DNA from: a virus
Reading direction: 5' to 3' (one strand)
Virus record (IMG/VR): IMGVR_UViG_3300027784_000010
Location: 1-39,206 of that record
Length of the DNA stretch: 39,206 bases
The position numbers and the translations under genes were made by a program. Shown in pieces: positions 38,231-39,206 of this stretch; the first letter of the stretch is position 1, and every line of letters begins with the position of its first letter. The notes beneath the pieces are model-generated. The model saw nothing but the letters and a program-made list of their open reading frames with translations. It was not told the origin of the DNA and ran no database searches.

Positions 38231-38254
38231 AAAACAGGTTTTGTTTAAACTTGT
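38231..38254 (-). terminator. Weak terminator after the 181-residue gene
   Basis: ACAAGTTT and AAACCTGT pair on the minus strand with one mismatch around AAACA, then TTTTTG follows. It lies about 40 nt after the stop at 38296 and just before the promoter at 38173-38204. Confidence 0.45.
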
Positions 38255-38295
38255 CAAATCTGTGCTTATCTTAAAAGATTTCTCATTTTTTATTA

Positions 38296-38841
38296 TTATT
38301 CAAGTTCCTTAAAAAGTTTCATTATTTTATCTAAAATTTCAAGATTTTCATCAATATAATCTTCAATTACTTTTTTAATATCTTTTTTAGATTTAATAAT
38401 TTCACGAAAAGAATTATATAGAAATTCTCTTGTTTGAATAATAGTTTTATATATAAACACTGGCAGAGATTGACCTTCAATTCGTGGATTAGTGTCTTCT
38501 TCAAAATATTGTTGAAAAAAAGAACCGGGTTCTATATGAATACTTTGAGATTGACTTATAAAACCAAGAATTGTTCTTTTTATTTTAAGCTCATAAGATT
38601 CTTCTGCTCTCCATGTTTCTCTATTTGTTTTTGTTGTTATTTTCAATTCATATCCTTGATTGAAAGGATTAACTTTCGTTTTATATGATTCTATTATTTC
38701 GTGCTCAACTGCTTTTTGTAGAAATTTTTCAATAGGTTTTTGAAGCTTAAACATTGCTACTTTACATTGCTCTTGTGCTTTGATAATTTCATTACTTTCA
38801 TTTATAAAATTATCTAATGTTGTTATTTTTATTTCTTTCAT
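38296..38841 (-). CDS. Unknown 181-residue protein
   Basis: Not recognised. It is helical at the ends (LDNFINESNEIIKAQEQCKV; KVIEDYIDENLEILDKIMKL), with a beta-rich middle (YELKITTKTNRETWRAEESY, ELKIKRTILGFISQ, QSIHIEPGSFFQQYFEED). No catalytic or metal-binding motif is seen. The upstream 40 nt are a run of TTTTA/TAAAA units that may act as an AT-rich leader. Confidence 0.5.
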   Translation of the reverse strand: MKEIKITTLDNFINESNEIIKAQEQCKVAMFKLQKPIEKFLQKAVEHEIIESYKTKVNPFNQGYELKITTKTNRETWRAEESYELKIKRTILGFISQSQSIHIEPGSFFQQYFEEDTNPRIEGQSLPVFIYKTIIQTREFLYNSFREIIKSKKDIKKVIEDYIDENLEILDKIMKLFKELE

Positions 38842-38882
38842 ATTTTATTTTATTTTATTTTATTTTATATTTTATTTATTTT

Positions 38883-39206
38883 TTATTCTTCTTCATAACT
38901 AACATCCATTTTTTGTAATGCTGTATTATAATCTAACCCAAGATCTATAATATTATCGTTAATTTTTTCCATTTGTTTGACATGTTCTTTTTTAATTTTT
39001 TCTTTTTTAACGGGATCCGTTTCTTCTTTAAAATTTTTAACAAATTCAGACATTACTTTTTCTTTATTTACTAATGCCTCTTTATAATTACTTATTTTTT
39101 CTCCTTTTTCTGAAACATTTCCAAGAAATTCATCCACGCTTTTTAACTTTTTAAATTTATATTTTTCATCTTCATCCTCATCTTCATCCTCATCTTCATC
39201 CTCATC
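38883..39206 (-). CDS. Acidic protein, 5' end beyond the window
   Basis: The frame is open to the window edge and the true start lies outside. An internal GTG at 39137 is not a convincing start because in-frame coding continues above it as DEDEDEDEDEDE then KYKFKKLKSVDEF. The acidic run is encoded by a 12-bp tandem repeat (CATCCTCATCTT on the plus strand). The remainder is helical and charged (NYKEALVNKEKVMSEFVKNF). It could be a scaffold-like or linker protein. Function unknown. Confidence 0.55.
   Translation of the reverse strand, partial: DEDEDEDEDEDEDEKYKFKKLKSVDEFLGNVSEKGEKISNYKEALVNKEKVMSEFVKNFKEETDPVKKEKIKKEHVKQMEKINDNIIDLGLDYNTALQKMDVSYEEE

Noticed and set aside
38844-38880. TTTTA tandem repeat as a mobile or origin element
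   Set aside because: A short AT-rich pentamer run in an intergenic gap. In a genome this AT-rich it is likely simple low complexity, with no iteron or inverted-repeat structure.
1-39206. tRNA or rRNA genes
   Set aside because: I saw no cloverleaf-like sequence with a TTCGANNC arm and CCA-proximal stem in any gap. The intergenic regions are short and AT-rich.

Overview
The window is a segment of an AT-rich, tailed double-stranded DNA phage genome of the large T4-like (myovirus) type. It carries recognisable counterparts of T4 gp20 (portal), gp4 (head completion), gp55 (late sigma factor), gp46/gp47 (recombination nuclease), gp41 (replicative helicase), UvsX, gp43 (DNA polymerase), gp45 (clamp) and both type II topoisomerase subunits. 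It also carries an NAD-dependent ligase, an adenosylcobalamin-type ribonucleotide reductase, a dUTPase and a ClpP-like protease. Three good matches to the Bacteroidota housekeeping promoter (TTTG, about 20 nt, TAnnTTTG) and an attC-like palindrome with host-like small genes suggest a Bacteroidota host; this is inference. Every gene except one homing endonuclease (21323-22357) is on the minus strand, so transcription runs from high to low coordinates.

Layout from high to low coordinate. 38.9-36.4 kb: a partial acidic protein, two unknown proteins, dUTPase and a zinc protein. 36.4-35.0 kb: the N-terminal half of DNA polymerase. 34.9-29.4 kb: class II ribonucleotide reductase, unknowns, a DUF4326-like protein and DNA ligase. 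28.8-24.3 kb: topoisomerase ATPase subunit, then the cleavage subunit broken in two by a split intein around an HNH nuclease gene. 24.2-22.4 kb: an unknown protein, ClpP-like protease and sliding clamp. 22.4-19.5 kb: a plus-strand EDxHD homing endonuclease next to the C-terminal half of the polymerase, which holds a mini-intein inside YGDTD/S. 19.5-16.4 kb: uvsX broken by a split intein, with a TnpB-family gene and an EDxHD nuclease remnant in the gap. 16.3-13.6 kb: two small unknowns, then gp41 broken inside its P-loop by an atypically split intein, with an eroded nuclease in the gap. 13.6-10.3 kb: an unknown protein, gp47 and gp46. 10.3-3.0 kb: virion and assembly genes (tail-like protein, an 823-residue protein, gp55, gp4, an unknown and the portal). 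3.0-1.9 kb: a small cassette-like region. 1.9 kb to the end: a nucleotidyltransferase gene split by a GIY-YIG endonuclease.

The main result is an unusual density of 'fractured' genes. Five essential-looking genes (nucleotidyltransferase, gp41, uvsX, topoisomerase A, DNA polymerase) are each broken, mostly inside a catalytic motif. Each break lies next to a different nuclease: GIY-YIG, an eroded helical-repeat protein, TnpB plus an EDxHD remnant, HNH, and EDxHD. Three of the breaks carry complementary split-intein halves that could restore the protein by trans-splicing. The related arrangement of split inteins with free-standing EDxHD nucleases has been described from marine metagenomes. A TnpB (RNA-guided nuclease family) gene occupying the endonuclease position within a fractured, intein-bearing gene is the most novel feature here.

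Regulation looks two-layered. Host-type promoters precede the nucleotidyltransferase, the ligase and the 253-residue zinc-ribbon gene. An AT-rich motif close to TGAATATATAAA, resembling the T4 late promoter and fitting the gp55-like sigma factor encoded here, precedes virion genes and several of the mobile nuclease genes.
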